DNA of 64,000 bases from Haloplanus litoreus. GTDB taxonomy: Archaea; Halobacteriota; Halobacteria; Halobacteriales; Haloferacaceae. Where the stretch lies: NCBI RefSeq assembly GCF_042677945.1, contig NZ_JBHUDN010000021.1. The stretch is one strand, 5' to 3'. This document shows positions 61,603 through 64,000 of the stretch, one piece after another (positions within the stretch are counted from its first letter, which is position 1; each line of letters opens with the position of its first letter). Both the position numbers and the translations under genes were made by a program. The notes below the pieces were generated by a model. That model had not been told where the DNA came from. It saw only the letters and a list, made by a program, of their open reading frames with translations, and searched no databases.

Positions 61603-62630
61603 GGAAATCCCCGTTCGATCTCGGTGGGAGAATCGGCGGATCCAGCGGACCAGGCTGGTAACTCTCGATCCTGGAGGTCCTGCCAGACGTGCTGGAGACT
61701 GACCTCTGAGATACGAGCGGCCGTGGCAAGTTGCTCTTGCGTTACGGCGCCGAATCCCTCCAGTTCACGACCGGCGAAGTAGAGACAGCCAGCAGCGACA
61801 CCGGCGGGTTTGCGCCCGTTCGCGAGGTCGATGATCTCGTCCGAATCGCACAGTTGCGCCGATCGCTCTCGAACCTGCTCCGACGCCTCGACCGAACTGA
61901 CAAGTCGCGGAAGAAAGTCCGCAGGCATAGCCGGTGGAATCCGTAGCGACAGCTCGCGATTGAGCACCCCATACGCCAGCCGAACCTTGCCGCGGTCGAC
62001 CCGAGCCGCCTCAGCGACTTCGTCGAGGAAGCGCGGCAGTCGACGGCGGCGGCACGCTGCGTACACCGCCGCACTCGCCATCGATTCGAGGGACCGACCC
62101 CGAATCAGATCCTCGGACTGTGCCTCGCGAAACAGCTGACTCGCCTCCGCCCGGATACCCTCTGCGAGGTCGAGCGCCCCGCCGATCCGACGAATCTCAC
62201 CGAGTCCGTGTGCGAGATTCTGGTCAGCTTTACTCTCGAAGCGTGCTCGTCGATTCCAGCGGCGGAGTCGACGTAGGCGGGCCCGAGTCGCAGCCGAAAG
62301 CTCGCGACCGTGTCCGTCTCGGAACATGCCGATCTCGGCAGAGACGCCCCAGTCGTGACGCATCGGCGTTACCGGGCTGCCAACCCGTCGCCGCTCCGCT
62401 TCATCGTAGGGCGTCCACTCCGGACCGTGGTCGAGGCCTGCCTCCTCCACGATTAGACCGCAGTCGGGACAGTACATCTCGGTGTCGTCGCTGACGAGCT
62501 GCACATCATCGCACTCTGGACAGCAGTCACGCTCGTTCGGCGTCGATTCGTCGACGACATCGACACGCTGGTCGGAAACGGCACACTGGTCGGTCGGGAC
62601 GGCGGCGTAGCTGGGTAAATCGAGGTGCAT
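61599..62630 (-). CDS. tfb: Transcription initiation factor IIB (TFB), accessory copy
   Basis: The product has 343 residues. The zinc ribbon (CPEC at 37-40, CPDC at 54-57), the B-finger (RRVGSPVTPMRHDWGVSAEI, about 81-100) and two cyclin repeats (from about 115 to 310) are complete. TFB bridges TBP and RNA polymerase at the TATA box. Haloarchaeal genomes keep several TFB paralogs, and this one sits near an extra PCNA and an extra TBP. Confidence 0.95.
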   Translation of the reverse strand: MHLDLPSYAAVPTDQCAVSDQRVDVVDESTPNERDCCPECDDVQLVSDDTEMYCPDCGLIVEEAGLDHGPEWTPYDEAERRRVGSPVTPMRHDWGVSAEIGMFRDGHGRELSAATRARLRRLRRWNRRARFESKADQNLAHGLGEIRRIGGALDLAEGIRAEASQLFREAQSEDLIRGRSLESMASAAVYAACRRRRLPRFLDEVAEAARVDRGKVRLAYGVLNRELSLRIPPAMPADFLPRLVSSVEASEQVRERSAQLCDSDEIIDLANGRKPAGVAAGCLYFAGRELEGFGAVTQEQLATAARISEVSLQHVWQDLQDRELPAWSAGSADSPTEIERGFP

Positions 62631-62675
62631 TTTGGAAAGCGGCCCGGTGAGGGCCGAGGATCGATCTGCAGTCGG

Positions 62676-63215
62676 TCAGTCGAGGTTCTGGTCAGCGAGA
62701 TCCGGCGGGAACGGTGGATCGAACGTGTCGTGGAAGGCCAGACAGACCTGATCCTGCCAGGCAGCGTATTCGTCGGGAGGCGTCCGCTCGAATCGCTTCA
62801 CGTCGAGGCCAGACTCGCGGGCGAAGGCCTCGAGATCGACCGCGTCGATGCTCGTGATGGCATCCGTCGATGGCGTCGGCTCGGCTGCTGCGGGAAGCGG
62901 TCGCTCGATCCAGCCGTCGAAACAGCCGTCCGTTGAACTGATCACCACGACGCCGTCGGTCGCACCGACGAACAGCCGCGTCGTAATCCGAGCGAGGTTT
63001 CGATACAATCCAGGTGGAATCACGAGCACCAGCTGGTCGGTATCGATCATCTCGACCCGACCGTGCTCGATGACGCGTCCGTCGACCCGCCAGTGCTGGC
63101 AGTCATCGAGCCAGCCACCAGTCTGGAGTCGGCCAACGGCGGCCTCCAGAAACGCAAGGGTTCGGTACTGAATATAGCCGGCGACCGTCGCGTAGAAGCT
63201 CACGACACCCTCCAC
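62676..63215 (-). CDS. Soluble hypothetical protein
   Basis: The product has 179 residues, starting at GTG (MEGVVSFYATVAGYIQYRTL). A beta-rich core (ITTRLFVGATDGVVVISSTD) precedes an acidic end. No family is recognised. It is the second gene upstream of TFB in the minus direction. Confidence 0.55.
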   Translation of the reverse strand: MEGVVSFYATVAGYIQYRTLAFLEAAVGRLQTGGWLDDCQHWRVDGRVIEHGRVEMIDTDQLVLVIPPGLYRNLARITTRLFVGATDGVVVISSTDGCFDGWIERPLPAAAEPTPSTDAITSIDAVDLEAFARESGLDVKRFERTPPDEYAAWQDQVCLAFHDTFDPPFPPDLADQNLD

Positions 63216-63296
63216 AGGTCCTGGCGAGTGTCGAGGCCCACGTCCACTTCGAACGGGTGAGGACGGCTGGCAGAGCCGAGGCTCGCCACTGGCCGG

Positions 63297-63794
63297 TCAG
63301 TAGTGGACATCAGCGGGCACCACCCAGAGCGAATCGGAGTCCCGGTCCTCGACGTAGCGGTCGACTGCACTCCGGGAACGGAGCCCAGCGCCGTGCTCAT
63401 CGTAGATCCAGACTGATGGGCCTGCGAACTGTCCGAACCGGTAGCAGTCGTACCGGACGAGGTCGACATCGTCCATTACCTCGACCGGTTCGAGCGTGTC
63501 GAGCTTCTCACGAAGCGTCGCGACGGTTTCGACGAACCACGTTGCTTGTGCCTCGATAGCGTCGTCGAGGAGTTGTTTCCCAGTCGCGGACGACAGCCGA
63601 TGCGCGGGATCGAGCCCACCGTAGCGAGGGTGGTCGCGATACCGTGCGGTCGATTCGTCGAGCGTCTTGTAGTAGTCGAACGCAGTACTCGCGCCCTCAC
63701 CGATCCCGATCAATCGGTCGAGCGCGAATCGTGCGGTGCCGACCGCCTCGATCCCGTCGGCTGCAGGGACGAGTACGCGTATGAGCATGTGCAT
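63297..63794 (-). CDS. Soluble hypothetical protein
   Basis: The product has 165 residues, starting MHMLIRVLVPAADGIEAVGT. It has mixed alpha/beta composition (LDRLIGIGEGASTAFDYYKT, LSSATGKQLLDDAIEAQATW). No family is recognised. It is in the same orientation as TFB and may belong to the same transcription unit. Confidence 0.55.
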   Translation of the reverse strand: MHMLIRVLVPAADGIEAVGTARFALDRLIGIGEGASTAFDYYKTLDESTARYRDHPRYGGLDPAHRLSSATGKQLLDDAIEAQATWFVETVATLREKLDTLEPVEVMDDVDLVRYDCYRFGQFAGPSVWIYDEHGAGLRSRSAVDRYVEDRDSDSLWVVPADVHY

Positions 63795-63903
63795 ATTGCC
63801 GTTCCTCGCCCCCTTTGGGTCGATAAAACCGAGCTATAAGATCCATCGGTGACGATGGCTGCACAGCCTATTGACCTGCCCCGGCTAACCCATGCAAGCG
63901 ACG

Positions 63904-64000
63904 TCAGAACGTCAGCCAGTCGTCCTCCGCGTCTTCTTCTGGAAAGACGCTCTCCGCTTCGGGGAACAACGGGTTCGATCCGTTTTTGACGTTGAGGCCA
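63904..64000 (-). CDS. C-terminal end of an acidic protein (runs off the window)
   Basis: The last 31 residues of a minus-strand frame are present (NPLFPEAESVFPEEDAEDDW, then LTF and TGA at 63904-63906). The rest lies beyond base 64000. It cannot be assigned. Confidence 0.5.
   Translation of the reverse strand, partial: GLNVKNGSNPLFPEAESVFPEEDAEDDWLTF

Noticed and set aside
1..64000. CRISPR arrays, prompted by the CARF-like regulator.
   Set aside because: No regularly spaced direct repeats of 25-40 bases and no cas genes are visible.
41000..64000. A replication origin for the element.
   Set aside because: No orc1/cdc6 or rep gene and no clear cluster of origin-recognition-type boxes were seen; the PCNA alone does not prove an origin.

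Overview
The window is haloarchaeal (class Halobacteria). The evidence is high-GC coding with strongly acidic proteins, many Tat-type lipoproteins (twin arginine followed by a lipobox cysteine), halocyanin-type copper domains, archaeal TBP, TFB and PCNA, A/T-rich archaeal promoter boxes about 25-30 bases upstream of leaderless starts, and frequent ATGA start/stop overlaps. A run of 61 N (19527-19587) shows that it comes from a draft assembly. I could not recognise a genus.

Left part (1-40.8 kb). A lone tnpB (IS605/IS1341 type) stands at the left edge. The rest is a long accessory stretch with almost no metabolism. It is packed with small and mid-sized uncharacterised membrane proteins and with Tat lipoproteins (14.6, 17.9, 21.9, 24.8, 26.3 and 28.7 kb). 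Several families recur: two DUF6498-type proteins (1.5 and 39.5 kb), two LURP-one/tubby-like proteins (15.7 and 37.9 kb), several DUF7847/DUF6159-type multi-spanning proteins (8.8, 12.6, 33.9, 35.6 and 36.9 kb), and a 4-TM family that occurs singly (15.2 and 19.1 kb) and as an internal tandem duplication (16.4 kb). Recognisable genes are an EmrE-like SMR efflux protein, an M23 peptidase, a PQQ-propeller lipoprotein, an ABC-2 operon (permease, ATPase, lipoprotein), a DUF3267 and a CPBP membrane protease, an M48-like protein and an MBL-like protein that have both lost metal ligands, an SDR oxidoreductase and a PadR regulator. A two-domain halocyanin lipoprotein at 3.1-4.0 kb is a pseudogene with two frameshifts and a nonsense codon.

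Right part (41-64 kb). This looks like the backbone of a plasmid or integrated element that carries its own basal transcription and replication factors: TBP (41.5 kb), PCNA (59.8 kb) and TFB (61.6 kb). With them are a SWIM zinc-finger protein, a very large protein with an HExxH site and a VWA domain, a MoxR-like AAA ATPase, a PIN-domain/HTH pair, a DUF6166 protein and several small conserved proteins, nearly all on the minus strand.

Between the VWA gene and the AAA gene lies an oppositely oriented, apparently AT-richer cassette (about 48.3-54.2 kb). It has a divergent regulator with a CARF-like N-terminal domain and a winged helix (49.0-49.9 kb), facing a compact five-gene plus-strand operon (50.1-54.2 kb). 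None of the five products is recognisable, and the last is a membrane-anchored coiled-coil protein. A decayed coding remnant sits at the right junction. This cassette is my best candidate for a previously undescribed system, plausibly a nucleotide-signal-controlled defence or stress module.
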